Source: Methanocellales archaeon
GTDB lineage: Archaea > Halobacteriota > UBA148
Assembly (NCBI GenBank): GCA_028715545.1
Contig: JAQURP010000004.1
Span: 1 to 46,974, forward strand
Direction of reading: 5' to 3'
DNA: 46,974 bases
Within the stretch, counting starts at the first letter, position 1. Every line of letters starts with the position of its first letter. Of this stretch, positions 16,613 to 25,251 are shown one piece after another. The notes beneath the pieces were generated by a model that was given only the letters and a program-made list of their open reading frames with translations, was not told the origin of the DNA and did no database searches. The translations under genes were made by a program, and so were the position numbers.

Positions 16613-17764
16613 TTGAGCTTGTCTGAGAATACCTCCTCTAGATCGGGCAGAATTCTTTATATAGATAATATCAGGGTTTTTTTGATTGTTATGATTGTTC
16701 TTCATCATGTTGCTGTCGCCTATGGGGGCTCGGGTGGCTGGCCCCTTAAGGAAACTCCAACTGATGAAATCAGTCCAATTATATTTTTATTATTTAATGC
16801 TATCAATCAAAGCTATGTCTTATCATTCTTTTATCTTCTTTCCGGATATTTTGTTCCAAGATCCTATGATAAAAAAGGACCAAAAATATTCTTGAAAGAC
16901 CGATTAATACGTTTAGGTGTACCTGTGTTGGTTTACACCACTTTAATCACTCCCATTATTGATTACATTGTGTTAAATTTCGCCGAAGGAAAAGAAGCAT
17001 CTTTCTTTGGAATAATTACCTATCGACTTCAACACCCTATTTCTACTTGGGAACCGGGCCCTCTCTGGTTTGTAGAGGCTTTGCTGATTTTTTCAACAGC
17101 ATATGTTTTTTACAGGCTCGTTTCCAGTTATTCGTTTAATCCGTTTAAGAATACTTTTCCAACAAATGCAGCAGTTACGGGAAGCATTATAGCAATTGCA
17201 CTGGGGACATTCTTTGTAAGGATATGGTATCCTGTTGGAGTTGAAGTATTGGATCATTTCCAGTTAGGACATTTTACTCACTACCTATTCTGTTTCTGGT
17301 CGGGGATCTTGGCATACAGGGGAAGGTGGTTTGAGAATTTATCAAACCCAAAACTATGGAAGATAGTAGCTGTTTTAACAATAATTGCTTTTCCGATTAT
17401 GCTTGCTGTGGGCCTGAGTATGGGTTATGATATTGATCTTTTTTTAGGTACGTTTTCCTGGCAGTCTTTAGTAATCTCAACATGGGACTCAATTGCCTGT
17501 TTAAGCATTATTATTAGTTTAGCATATATTTTCAAGAAAAGATTTGACACACAGGGAAGATTGATTAAATGGATGTCCCCTAACTTCTATGCAGTATATA
17601 TCCTCCATGCATTAGTTATCGTCTCGATAATGATCCCATTCTTATACATTGCAATACCGACAGCCTTGAAATTTTTCTTTGTTTCATTAATAAGTGTTCC
17701 TATGTGCTTCGTAATTAGTGATTTAATCAGAAAGGTGCCTTACACTAAAAGGGTCTTGGGGTAG
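16613..17764 (+). CDS. Membrane acyltransferase (acyltransferase 3 family)
   Basis: A 383-residue protein with about ten membrane helices. The N-terminus RILYIDNIRVFLIVMIVLHHVAVAYG has the family signature (a conserved His after the first helix, here HH), and the PGPLWFVEALLIFS segment is also characteristic. Family members transfer acyl groups such as acetyl or succinyl to sugars of cell-surface glycans or lipids. The substrate cannot be told. The start is a TTG preceded by GTGGTG; no ATG exists before the conserved N-terminus. It stands alone, followed by a T-rich run (17767-17780) that may terminate it. Lateral transfer from bacteria is plausible, since the family is patchy in archaea. Confidence 0.85.
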   Translation: MSLSENTSSRSGRILYIDNIRVFLIVMIVLHHVAVAYGGSGGWPLKETPTDEISPIIFLLFNAINQSYVLSFFYLLSGYFVPRSYDKKGPKIFLKDRLIRLGVPVLVYTTLITPIIDYIVLNFAEGKEASFFGIITYRLQHPISTWEPGPLWFVEALLIFSTAYVFYRLVSSYSFNPFKNTFPTNAAVTGSIIAIALGTFFVRIWYPVGVEVLDHFQLGHFTHYLFCFWSGILAYRGRWFENLSNPKLWKIVAVLTIIAFPIMLAVGLSMGYDIDLFLGTFSWQSLVISTWDSIACLSIIISLAYIFKKRFDTQGRLIKWMSPNFYAVYILHALVIVSIMIPFLYIAIPTALKFFFVSLISVPMCFVISDLIRKVPYTKRVLG

Positions 17765-17870
17765 GTCATTTTTTTTCTTTCTGATAAGCATATATTTTAT
17801 ATGCATTATCAAATTGAATAGGATCTTACTCATTTTTACATTAGGTATATTAACGATATTTCCAGAAGAA

Positions 17871-18257
17871 TTATTGGTTGATTTTTGATTTTATTGTTTT
17901 TATTGTGAGGATATGGGTGGTAACACAAATCGCGATTAGAAGTAATAATATCTGTATTAAAAAGTTTGATATAACAAAAAATATGGTGTAACCTATTGCC
18001 AGCCACAGAAATGTCAATGTGCATATCTTATTCCTTATTGAAATACCTCTCCCCTCTACATAATTTGTTAAATATGGGCCAAAAACCCTATTGTTAAATA
18101 ACCCTTGTTGCAATCTTTGGGAACTTTTTCCATAGAAAAAGGCGGCCAATAAAAGAAAAGGGGTTGTTGGCAAAAGTGGAACAATGATGCCTATCAATCC
18201 TAATATCACACATGTGGACCCAAGAATTGTGAATACAATCTTTTTGAAATTTCTCAT
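17871..18257 (-). CDS. DUF454 (YbaN-like) inner-membrane protein
   Basis: A 128-residue membrane protein with three to four helices. The DUF454 signature is clear: GLIGIIVPLLPTTPFLLLAAFFYGKSS followed by FGPYLTNYVEGRGIS. Function of the family is unknown; in bacteria it often sits near redox or heme-related genes, which is not the case here. Full length for the family. Upstream DNA (18258-18300) has a TTATATAAAAAAA-type stretch on the minus strand that may be its TATA box. Confidence 0.85.
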   Translation of the reverse strand: MRNFKKIVFTILGSTCVILGLIGIIVPLLPTTPFLLLAAFFYGKSSQRLQQGLFNNRVFGPYLTNYVEGRGISIRNKICTLTFLWLAIGYTIFFVISNFLIQILLLLIAICVTTHILTIKTIKSKINQ

Positions 18258-18408
18258 TATTACGTCCTAATTTCTGAACTATTGAACATCATTTTTTTTA
18301 TATAATCTAACTTATATGGTCTAACTAAATACGAGGTAAGAATATAAATAAGTGACATAAGCTAGATCTCCGAAACCCATACGAGATATTTGTCAGCATT
18401 TGCAATCA

Positions 18409-18636
18409 TCACCTATCCGTATCCACTTCAATAACCTTCTCCCTCGATTTTTCACCTCTGATTATTTTGACATCACCTTTCTTCACATTAAAAAATTCTG
18501 CTAAGAATCCGATTAAAGCTTTATTCGCCTTATGGTCAATTGCTGGGGCCTTTATATGCACCTTAAGTTGCCCCAACTCTTCGGAAACATCATTTTTCTT
18601 TGCATTAGGGATTACTTTTACATTTATCACTTTCAT
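18409..18636 (-). CDS. DUF167 (YggU-like) protein
   Basis: A small soluble protein, 75 residues from ATG 18636, with the DUF167 pattern VIPNAKKNDVS, LKVHIKAPAIDHKANKALIGFLAEFF and KIIRGEKSREKVIEV. Structures of the family show a compact alpha/beta fold; the function is unknown. The frame continues upstream to a TTG at 18726, which would add 30 charged residues; family members from other archaea do carry short N-terminal extensions, so that start cannot be excluded. Stand-alone gene. Confidence 0.8.
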   Translation of the reverse strand: MKVINVKVIPNAKKNDVSEELGQLKVHIKAPAIDHKANKALIGFLAEFFNVKKGDVKIIRGEKSREKVIEVDTDR

Positions 18637-18873
18637 TTCAAGGACCTGATTGTTTTCATACTTCTTGTTGTAATATATTGTCTCTCCAAAATATGCTGAT
18701 AGACTCTTCTCCAGTTTTTTTTTCAACCTTCTAATAATGACCTATTGCGAGATAACGCTTTTAGCTTAATACTCAGTATAATTGAAATTCTATTTTACTC
18801 GCCCTCTGAAATAAAAATAAATAACCAGATAAGAGCAAGTCTTTTGAAGTTGCTCACTGCGATGTGATCAGTA

Positions 18874-19599
18874 CTAAGATATTTGACTTTTGAAACTATA
18901 AATATCCTCCTTGGTTATTCTTCCGTTATGAATGGCAGTGGCAACTAAAACACCGCTTACACCAATCGTTTGCATCCGCCTGATATCTGATATATCGTTT
19001 ATACCACCTCCCACTAGGAGGGGTATTGGCATTGATTTAATCATTTTTTTTATCTTATCCTCTCTCATTCCGCAAGAGGTCCCAACACTCTTCAGATCAA
19101 GATAGATCAATCTCTTGATATCATAATCATAAGATAAAATGATCTTGATCAGATCTTCTGCATCAAGATTCTTTAATTCCTTTATCCTTGTCAATAATTC
19201 ATCACCCTTGAAGTCCAGGCTTAACACAATTTCGCATGTCTCAGTCATTTTTTCCAACTCATCCAGTGATTGTAATGTCTCAGTTCCAACTACTATGCTT
19301 CCCACATCTGCTAGATCCTTAACGTCTCTTGCAATGGATATTCCACTGTCTAGCAGAATATCAAAGCCCAATTTCTTTATCTCCAACACTGATCTAAGGT
19401 TAGATCCCTGCCTCTCTATCGCATCTAGATCAGCTATATACAGTTCTCTAGCTCCAAGCTTTTTGAATACATTTGCAACTTCTACAGGATTCGTGGAAGT
19501 GGTTAGAGCACTCTTAACTGGCAGATAGCTCTCTCTATCTCCTGCTTTTGCGTGGACTACCGTACCACTCTTGATATCCATCACAGGAATGATCATCAT
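18874..19599 (-). CDS. HisA-like TIM-barrel protein linked to methanofuran genes
   Basis: Related to HisA/HisF: a half-barrel repeat with PVMDIKSGTVVHAKAGDR at the start, phosphate-binding loops LLVGGGINDISDIRRM and GVSGVLVATAIHNGRI, and an Asp in both halves. Unlike true HisA (ProFAR isomerase), the substrate segment after the first strand reads VVHAKAGDRESYLPVKS, and the middle is divergent. It is divergent from, and shares a promoter region with, the methanofuran cluster, so I infer a role in that pathway or in related C1-cofactor metabolism rather than histidine synthesis. ATG 19599 or 19596 is the likely start; both lie close to a TATA-like sequence, giving a leaderless mRNA. Confidence 0.75.
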   Translation of the reverse strand: MMIIPVMDIKSGTVVHAKAGDRESYLPVKSALTTSTNPVEVANVFKKLGARELYIADLDAIERQGSNLRSVLEIKKLGFDILLDSGISIARDVKDLADVGSIVVGTETLQSLDELEKMTETCEIVLSLDFKGDELLTRIKELKNLDAEDLIKIILSYDYDIKRLIYLDLKSVGTSCGMREDKIKKMIKSMPIPLLVGGGINDISDIRRMQTIGVSGVLVATAIHNGRITKEDIYSFKSQIS

Positions 19600-19649
19600 C
19601 AATATCAATAAATATATATGATATATAGCATGTTTTTAAATAACATTCC
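19600..19649. promoter_or_regulatory. Shared divergent promoter of the HisA-like gene and mfnD
   Basis: Only about 50 bases separate the two start codons. The near-symmetrical AATATATATGATATATAG (about 19611-19628) can serve as TATA box in both directions. Both transcripts would be leaderless or nearly so. Sharing of one element suggests coordinated expression. Confidence 0.5.
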
Positions 19650-20813
19650 ATGAAAATTTTCGTTTTTGAATATGTAAGTGCTGGAGGTTTGGGCGAAACA
19701 CCTCTACTTACCGAGGGTTATGCAATGTTGAAAAGCATTTGTGGCAGTCTCTCCTCTGCTGGGCATGAAGTACATACGTTGTTATGCCCAAAGATAAGTA
19801 AACTTGGTATTCGACCGCCTGCAGACAAGATAGAAACATATTTTTCGCTGCAGGATGTAGAAAAAATCTTGCCACATGTGGATGCTTGTATTCCGATCGC
19901 TCCGGATAATTTATTGTATGACCTTACTAAAATGATCGAAGCCAAAACTTCGATAATAGGGTGCCCCTCTAAAAGCATCTTATCTTGCTCAAATAAGGAT
20001 GAGACTTATAGGATCATCTCCAAGATGTCGAGATATTTTGAAGTGCCAGATTATGCTGCTCTTCCACTAGAGGTCTATCCTGTCTTAGAATATTGTAATG
20101 AAATAGGCTTCCCTGTAGTTATCAAACCAGTCGATGGTGCTGGATGTGAAGGAATCAGTGTGGTAGATTCCAAGGAAGGGTTGGAAGGTGCCATAAAAAA
20201 AGTGTCTGATGTCTCGATGGCGAAGAAGCTTATCGCCCAAAAGTTTTGTGAAGGTGAACCTATGAGCTGTAGCCTCATTTGCTCCCAATCTCGAGTGCTT
20301 CCCATTTCCATGAATTCTCAACGAATCAAAATCTCTGGTAGCAATATCAGCTATCTGGGTGGCATTTCTCCATACCCATGTGCGCATCAAGAGGAAATAT
20401 TTGAGGAATCAAAGGCTATAGCACAAAAATTGGAGTTATTTGGTTTTGTCGGAATGGACCTATTGGTATCGGGGGATAGAATATATTTCATGGAGATCAA
20501 CCCCAGAGTTACCACTTCTTTCATAGCGCTCTCCAATGTAATGCAAATGGGCGAATTGTTGGTCGACTGTCTTGAAGATGCTCTCCCCTCCTCCGTAAAC
20601 CTGAATGGCTTTGGATCTGTCGCCATTTTTCCCTTGAAAAGGAGTTGTGCTGTAGGATATGAAAAAATACTTCAGATTCCTGAGGTTATATCTCCCCCTT
20701 TTTCAGAGAAATGTAAGGTACTGGCATCTGTCAAGAGTTCAAGTTTATATGGTATTTTAGATAAAATTAATGCTGTTCAAAAAAAGTTGAGAGAAATAGG
20801 GGCAATATGTTGA
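19650..20813 (+). CDS. mfnD: Tyramine--L-glutamate ligase (ATP-grasp), methanofuran biosynthesis
   Basis: Ligates glutamate to tyramine, giving gamma-glutamyltyramine for the methanofuran side chain. The N-terminus KIFVFEYVSAGGLGE is typical of MfnD. The ATP-grasp core follows: PVVIKPVDGAGCEGISVV (P-loop-like and lysine), KFCEGEPMSCSLI, and the metal-binding end GFVGMDLLV...FMEINPRVTTSF. The 387 residues exceed the roughly 300 usual for MfnD by an extra C-terminal region of about 70 residues of unknown role. It overlaps the next gene by seven bases. The order mfnD-mfnF-mfnB supports the assignment over other ATP-grasp ligases. Confidence 0.87.
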   Translation: MKIFVFEYVSAGGLGETPLLTEGYAMLKSICGSLSSAGHEVHTLLCPKISKLGIRPPADKIETYFSLQDVEKILPHVDACIPIAPDNLLYDLTKMIEAKTSIIGCPSKSILSCSNKDETYRIISKMSRYFEVPDYAALPLEVYPVLEYCNEIGFPVVIKPVDGAGCEGISVVDSKEGLEGAIKKVSDVSMAKKLIAQKFCEGEPMSCSLICSQSRVLPISMNSQRIKISGSNISYLGGISPYPCAHQEEIFEESKAIAQKLELFGFVGMDLLVSGDRIYFMEINPRVTTSFIALSNVMQMGELLVDCLEDALPSSVNLNGFGSVAIFPLKRSCAVGYEKILQIPEVISPPFSEKCKVLASVKSSSLYGILDKINAVQKKLREIGAIC

Positions 20814-21850
20814 TCATCGGCCTTGATATAGGTGGCGCTTATACAAAGGTCGCCACCCTAAGAGTCCAAGGAAAAAAGAGAGAAGTACTGGAGATAAGCT
20901 CAGATTACTTTCCCTTTTGGAAGCTCAGCGATAAGTTCCCTCAATTCATCAGAGCACGCCTTCCGGAAACAGAAAAATTGATAGGAGTTACTATGACCGC
21001 TGAACTAGCAGACTGCTTCTCTTCTAAAGAAGAAGGCGTTGAGCACATTTTGAACTCCGTTCGCTCCATAGCAAAAACTTTGGTCCTAAGCACCTCTGCA
21101 GAATTCATCAATGCAGAGGAAGCTCTTAGATATCCGCTAGAAGTTGCGGCCTCTAACTGGATTGCACCTTCACTTCTGATCTCAAGGTATGTACCTAACG
21201 CGCTCTTCATCGATGTCGGGAGCACGACGACAGATATAGTTCCCATAGTGGATGGAAAACCTTCCGCTCTAGGTAGAAATGATCTTGAGAGGCTGTCCTA
21301 CGGGGAATTGGTCTACACGGGTGCTCTCAGAACAAATCTCGCCACCATAGTGCAGTCCGTTCCCTTCAGAAATAATGCTATACCTGTGTCATCAGAATAT
21401 TTCAGCATAACTGCAGACATCCATCTTATCTTGGATCATATAAGGGAGGAGGACTATTCTTGTGAGACGCCGGATGGGCGGGGTAAAATCAAAGAAGATA
21501 TATCAAGAAGAATAGCAAGGTTAATATGTGCTGATATGGACATGCTGGACGAGGCTGATGTCATGTGTATGGCAAACCACGTATACAAAAAACAGGTTGA
21601 GCAGATTCAAGCTGGTCTGATCCATGTGATCGAACAACAGCATGTGGGAAGAAATATGCCAGTAATACTTGCAGGAACGGGTGCTCCTTTTTTAGGAAAT
21701 GTTGCAATCAGGCAATTGGGTTATAGCGACATCATATATTTTGAGGAGTTCGTCGAGAGATACCTCGGTCTTTCTGCTGATAAAGCATCCATATCCGCTC
21801 CCGCTTTTAGTATAGCAGCACTCCTAACCATGGAAGGGATGGTAAAATGA
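20807..21850 (+). CDS. mfnF: Methanofuran coupling enzyme MfnF (ASKHA/hydantoinase-like fold)
   Basis: Annotated in many genomes as an H4MPT-linked C1-transfer pathway protein; in Methanocaldococcus the family member joins the aminomethylfuran diphosphate unit to gamma-glutamyltyramine. It has the ASKHA ATPase fold with phosphate loops LIIGLDIGGAYTK (residues 2-14) and FIDVGSTTTDIVPI, and the adenosine motif VILAGTGAPFL. Length of 347 residues fits. It is coupled to mfnD and mfnB by overlaps of seven and four bases. Confidence 0.87.
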   Translation: MLIIGLDIGGAYTKVATLRVQGKKREVLEISSDYFPFWKLSDKFPQFIRARLPETEKLIGVTMTAELADCFSSKEEGVEHILNSVRSIAKTLVLSTSAEFINAEEALRYPLEVAASNWIAPSLLISRYVPNALFIDVGSTTTDIVPIVDGKPSALGRNDLERLSYGELVYTGALRTNLATIVQSVPFRNNAIPVSSEYFSITADIHLILDHIREEDYSCETPDGRGKIKEDISRRIARLICADMDMLDEADVMCMANHVYKKQVEQIQAGLIHVIEQQHVGRNMPVILAGTGAPFLGNVAIRQLGYSDIIYFEEFVERYLGLSADKASISAPAFSIAALLTMEGMVK

Positions 21851-22551
21851 AATTGTTGGTCAGCGTTGTTGATGCAGATGAGACGATTGATGCTCTGAAA
21901 GGTGGTGCAGACATCATTGATGTGAAGAATCCAAGAGAAGGAGCTTTAGGGGCAAATTTTCCATGGATAATAAATGAGATAAAGCAAGCCCTTCCAGACG
22001 GTATTGAGATGAGCTGTGCTCTGGGAGATGTTCCTCATCTGCCTGGCACGGTCAGCCTAGCTGCTTTGGGTTGTGCTTCAATTGGCCCAGATTACATAAA
22101 GGTTGGGCTATATGGGACAAAAAATCAGGGAGAGGCGTCGGAAGTCATGAGAGCTGTGGTGAGAAGCGTTGGTAACTTCAATGACGAAATCAGTATAATA
22201 GCCTCTGGTTATGCCGACTTTAGACGGGTTGGCAGTTTTGATCCCATGCTATTGCCAGAGGTGGCAAGTGAATCCGGGTGCGAGGGAATACTGGTGGACA
22301 CAGGTATCAAAGATGGTACGCGGCTGTTTGACTTCATGAGCCTTGAAAAAATAAGGGATTTTATAGAATGTGGACATGGATTTGGCTTGCTCGTGGCCTT
22401 GGCAGGATCTCTCAGATCTGAAGATGTTTTGCTGCTGAGAGAGATGAAGCCTGACGTTATTGGGGTCAGGGGGGCTGCTTGTGAGCACCATGACAGAAAA
22501 GGCAGGATCTCACTAAAAAGGGTCACGGAGTTAAAAAAAATATTTAGATGA
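21847..22551 (+). CDS. mfnB: (5-formylfuran-3-yl)methyl phosphate synthase
   Basis: Makes the furan ring precursor of methanofuran from two glyceraldehyde-3-phosphates. The 234-residue TIM barrel matches the former DUF556 family: LLVSVVDADETIDALKGGADIIDVKNPREGALGANFPW includes the catalytic Lys in DVKNP, and YIKVGLYG holds the second conserved lysine. Its end overlaps the end of the convergent nrpR by eight bases. The other methanofuran genes (tyrosine decarboxylase mfnA, transaminase mfnC, kinase mfnE) are not in the window. The cluster implies formylmethanofuran-based C1 chemistry in this organism. Confidence 0.92.
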   Translation: MKLLVSVVDADETIDALKGGADIIDVKNPREGALGANFPWIINEIKQALPDGIEMSCALGDVPHLPGTVSLAALGCASIGPDYIKVGLYGTKNQGEASEVMRAVVRSVGNFNDEISIIASGYADFRRVGSFDPMLLPEVASESGCEGILVDTGIKDGTRLFDFMSLEKIRDFIECGHGFGLLVALAGSLRSEDVLLLREMKPDVIGVRGAACEHHDRKGRISLKRVTELKKIFR

Positions 22552-23530
22552 ACTCTTCTATGTGCTTCATCATCTTAATTGGCATCAGCCCATGTATTGC
22601 CCTTGTTTCGGTAGCTATCCCCGCCTCTTCTATGGCGGCAATGGGAGTTAAGCCACCAATGACCGCGACACCGCAACTTCGTGTAGGGGGGAGAAGTCCA
22701 AGGACCCTTTCACCTGCCTCACCAACCATCATGATGCCTTTAAAAAGAGTGCTGATTTGGTCAAGGACTTCTATGGTCTCTTTTCGTGAGGATGCGGGTA
22801 TCTCTCTGTAATTTGCAAGTATCCTGCCCCTACCTTCTTTGACAACTTTGAGAACGCTCGTCATGCCTTTAGCCATGAACAACTCCAATGGATCAAGCGA
22901 TGATCCGTCAAAGCGGATTATTTCTACGAACTTCTCGGGTTTTTTATCTCTCACTTCCACTATTCCACCATAGATCGGATCTGTAGGTACACCCCTGCTC
23001 ACTAGAATTCCGTCAATATTGATGCTACAAACGGTGCATATGGCTGTTTTACCCTTTGGTACAGTGACTCCACATGCATCCTCCCCTGCTGAAAAGACCT
23101 TTACCAGAGGATTGATCATCCAACCACTCTCATGTACATTCTTTAACACACTAAGGGCCTTCTTGAGCCTCTCAGCTCCCAACAAGCTGATATTTATAAT
23201 GATATCTCCGTCGCGCGTGAGATGGTCATAGGTCACCCTATAGGTCAAATCTTGGATCACTGATTTTATGAAGCCCACTCTCTCATGGATTTTTTCTGCG
23301 TTAAGTTCTGTTATCCCCTTTTCTGTGATTATCCTTCCAAGCCGACCTGCTTTCTTTGTGAACCCCCTCTCATCAAGTATCTGTAAATAATTTCTTACCA
23401 TTCGCTCGCCGATATAGTGCCCTAATTTCTCAAGTCTCCTAGCGATGATAGTTGCGCCTAGAGGTTCATTGCCCTCTCTGAGGGTGCCCAAAATGTCCAA
23501 CAACCTCTGTTCATCTATGGTTTTGACCAT
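22544..23530 (-). CDS. nrpR: NrpR-type nitrogen-responsive transcription regulator
   Basis: Represses nitrogen-assimilation genes in methanogens and is released by 2-oxoglutarate. Residues about 1-75 are a winged helix (LLDILGTLREGNEPLGATIIARRLEK, MVRNYLQILDERGFTKK); the remainder is one NrpR (DUF128) domain (GDIIINISLL, KTAICTVCSINIDGILVSRGVPTDPIYGG, and PTRSCGVAVIGGLTPIAAIEEAG). One domain with the DNA-binding part resembles the NrpRI type. I start it at ATG 23530, which lies about 30 bases from a TTATATATAT box, giving a leaderless mRNA; a TTG at 23551 is the alternative. Candidate operators lie in its upstream region, suggesting autoregulation. Confidence 0.9.
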   Translation of the reverse strand: MVKTIDEQRLLDILGTLREGNEPLGATIIARRLEKLGHYIGERMVRNYLQILDERGFTKKAGRLGRIITEKGITELNAEKIHERVGFIKSVIQDLTYRVTYDHLTRDGDIIINISLLGAERLKKALSVLKNVHESGWMINPLVKVFSAGEDACGVTVPKGKTAICTVCSINIDGILVSRGVPTDPIYGGIVEVRDKKPEKFVEIIRFDGSSLDPLELFMAKGMTSVLKVVKEGRGRILANYREIPASSRKETIEVLDQISTLFKGIMMVGEAGERVLGLLPPTRSCGVAVIGGLTPIAAIEEAGIATETRAIHGLMPIKMMKHIEEFI

Positions 23531-23567
23531 TAATAATCGCTGTGTTATCAACGCTTATATATATGTC

Positions 23568-23581
23568 GGAAATTTTTTGCC
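23568..23581. promoter_or_regulatory. Candidate NrpR operator 1
   Basis: GGAAATTTTTTGCC fits the GGAA-N6-TTCC operator used by NrpR with one mismatch; flanking C and G extend the dyad (CGGAA...TGCCG). It lies just upstream of the TATA box of the glutamate-synthase-domain gene and next to that of nrpR. Confidence 0.4.
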
Positions 23582-23587
23582 GCTAAA

Positions 23588-23595
23588 TTTATATA
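23588..23595 (+). promoter_or_regulatory. TATA box of the glutamate-synthase-domain gene
   Basis: TTTATATA preceded by an A-rich BRE-like stretch (GCTAAA), 67 bases before ATG 23662; the transcript should begin near 23620. Confidence 0.55.
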
Positions 23596-23621
23596 TTGGC
23601 AACTAAAAAAGCAAATTTAAA

Positions 23622-23635
23622 GGAAATATATTACC
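23622..23635. promoter_or_regulatory. Candidate NrpR operator 2
   Basis: GGAAATATATTACC fits GGAA-N6-TTCC with one mismatch and sits at the predicted transcription start of the downstream gene, where a bound repressor would block RNA polymerase. With operator 1 it brackets the TATA box. Confidence 0.4.
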
Positions 23636-23661
23636 GATGATTAAAATGCGTGGTGAAAAAC

Positions 23662-25251
23662 ATGGCTGACATATATGCAAATGCAAGGTCCACAACTGGA
23701 ACAAGAACAAGGGTAACGGATATAAATCCGACTTCTGGAATGTGCCCAATATGTATCAGAAATTGTCAAACGCTCTGTGAAATTGGGTTGTCTGCGTTCA
23801 GAGGAAGAGAAGTTCTCTATCCTTCCCCGGAGGTATTTGGCGAAAGTACATCTGCATCAAATAAAGATTATGCGCTTGATTGGAGTCACTTTCAGATTTT
23901 GGTTGATGTACTGGGTGCAAAGGGCATAGAAGCAGACCCAGACAAAGCGATATTTGAAGCAGTAGACATAAAAACCGAAGTAGGAGGTGTTCCGCTCAAA
24001 ATACCAGTGTTAACAGCCGGGCTTGGATCTACGGCCGTAGCCAAGAAGAATTGGGATTCCCTTGCAATAGGTGCAGCATTAACTGGAACAATACAAGTCA
24101 TAGGAGAGAACGTATGTGGGATGGACCCCGCATCAAAGATCACTGGGGGAAAGGTTGTACATTCGGAGGACCTGCAGTACAGGGTTGAAAAGTACAGGGA
24201 GTTCTGGGATGGAAAACATGGCGACATAGTAGTGCAAACCAATGTCGAAGACCAAAGGCTGGGTGTGGACACATATGCATTGTCAAAGTTAGGTGTCAAC
24301 ATCATAGAAAGAAAATGGGGTCAGGGAGCAAAGGCCATAGGTGGGGAAGTAAGAATCCAGGATATAGGGAAGGCTAAGATGCTTAAGCAGAGAGGATACA
24401 TTGTCCTTCCAGATCCAGAAGATATATCTGTGCAAGAGGCCTTTAGAGCGGGAGTGTTCCGATCCTTTGAACGCCACTCTCGTGTAGGAATGCCGGAGCA
24501 AAGGAGCTTTGTCGAAGATGTCGAATGGCTAAGGGGGCAAGGCGCGAAAAAAGTCTTTTTGAAAACTGGGGCATATCGTCCTTCTGTGGTAGCATTTACT
24601 ATGAAGGTCGCATCAGAGGCAAAAATAGATGTGGTGACTTTCGATGGCGCAGGAGGTGGGACAGGAATGAGTCCAGTGCCAATGATGAATGAGTGTAGCA
24701 CTCCTACTGTGTATCTAGAGGCACAGGTTTTGAAATGCATGGAGTTGCTGATGAGTAAGGGAAGATACGTACCAGATATCGTAATGGCTGGTGGTTTTGT
24801 CAACGAGACGCAGATGTTTAAATCGATGGCAATGAGCAATCTCGGAAATGGCCCCTGTGTAAAAGCCATCGCTATGGCCAGAGCCCCCATCACCGCCGCT
24901 TTAAAAGCATCCTATTTCACAGAGCTTGCTGTGAAAGGAGAATTACCCCTGGCATTCGCAAAGAAATATGGCGAAACTCCAGAACAGTTCTTCATAGCTG
25001 CGCCAGAGCTAAAAAGTGAATTCGGAGATAATTTCCAAGACATCCCCGTAGGTGCAATAGGTGTCTACACCTACTATTATAGCAGACTTGGTGTCGGTCT
25101 GAAACAGTTATTGGCTGCTACGAGGAAATGGAGACTGGACTTGATAGACAGGGGGGATATAGCCTCATTGTCAGATAGGGCAAGCAAAGTTACCATTATC
25201 CCTACCATAGAAGAAATCGAAAATGACGTCATGGAGAGCATTCTTAGCTGA
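23662..25251 (+). CDS. FMN-binding glutamate synthase-domain protein (archaeal GltB2-like)
   Basis: A 529-residue protein carrying the central FMN/glutamate synthase domain (GGTGMSPVPMMNECSTP, the FMN phosphate site) preceded by a cysteine motif CX2CX3CX3C at residues 28-39 (CPICIRNCQTLC), which could bind an iron-sulfur cluster. There is no glutaminase domain, as is usual for archaeal stand-alone proteins of this type. Similar domains occur in glutamate synthase and methylglutamate synthase, so the exact reaction is open. Control by NrpR from the divergent gene would fit nitrogen assimilation. ATG 23662 has a GGTGA site five bases upstream; the GTG at 23650 lies within that site region. Confidence 0.88.
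   Translation: MADIYANARSTTGTRTRVTDINPTSGMCPICIRNCQTLCEIGLSAFRGREVLYPSPEVFGESTSASNKDYALDWSHFQILVDVLGAKGIEADPDKAIFEAVDIKTEVGGVPLKIPVLTAGLGSTAVAKKNWDSLAIGAALTGTIQVIGENVCGMDPASKITGGKVVHSEDLQYRVEKYREFWDGKHGDIVVQTNVEDQRLGVDTYALSKLGVNIIERKWGQGAKAIGGEVRIQDIGKAKMLKQRGYIVLPDPEDISVQEAFRAGVFRSFERHSRVGMPEQRSFVEDVEWLRGQGAKKVFLKTGAYRPSVVAFTMKVASEAKIDVVTFDGAGGGTGMSPVPMMNECSTPTVYLEAQVLKCMELLMSKGRYVPDIVMAGGFVNETQMFKSMAMSNLGNGPCVKAIAMARAPITAALKASYFTELAVKGELPLAFAKKYGETPEQFFIAAPELKSEFGDNFQDIPVGAIGVYTYYYSRLGVGLKQLLAATRKWRLDLIDRGDIASLSDRASKVTIIPTIEEIENDVMESILS

Noticed and set aside
18874-19599. Calling the HisA-like protein hisA outright.
   Set aside because: The substrate-binding segments diverge and the context is methanofuran synthesis; only the distant hisD supports a histidine link.
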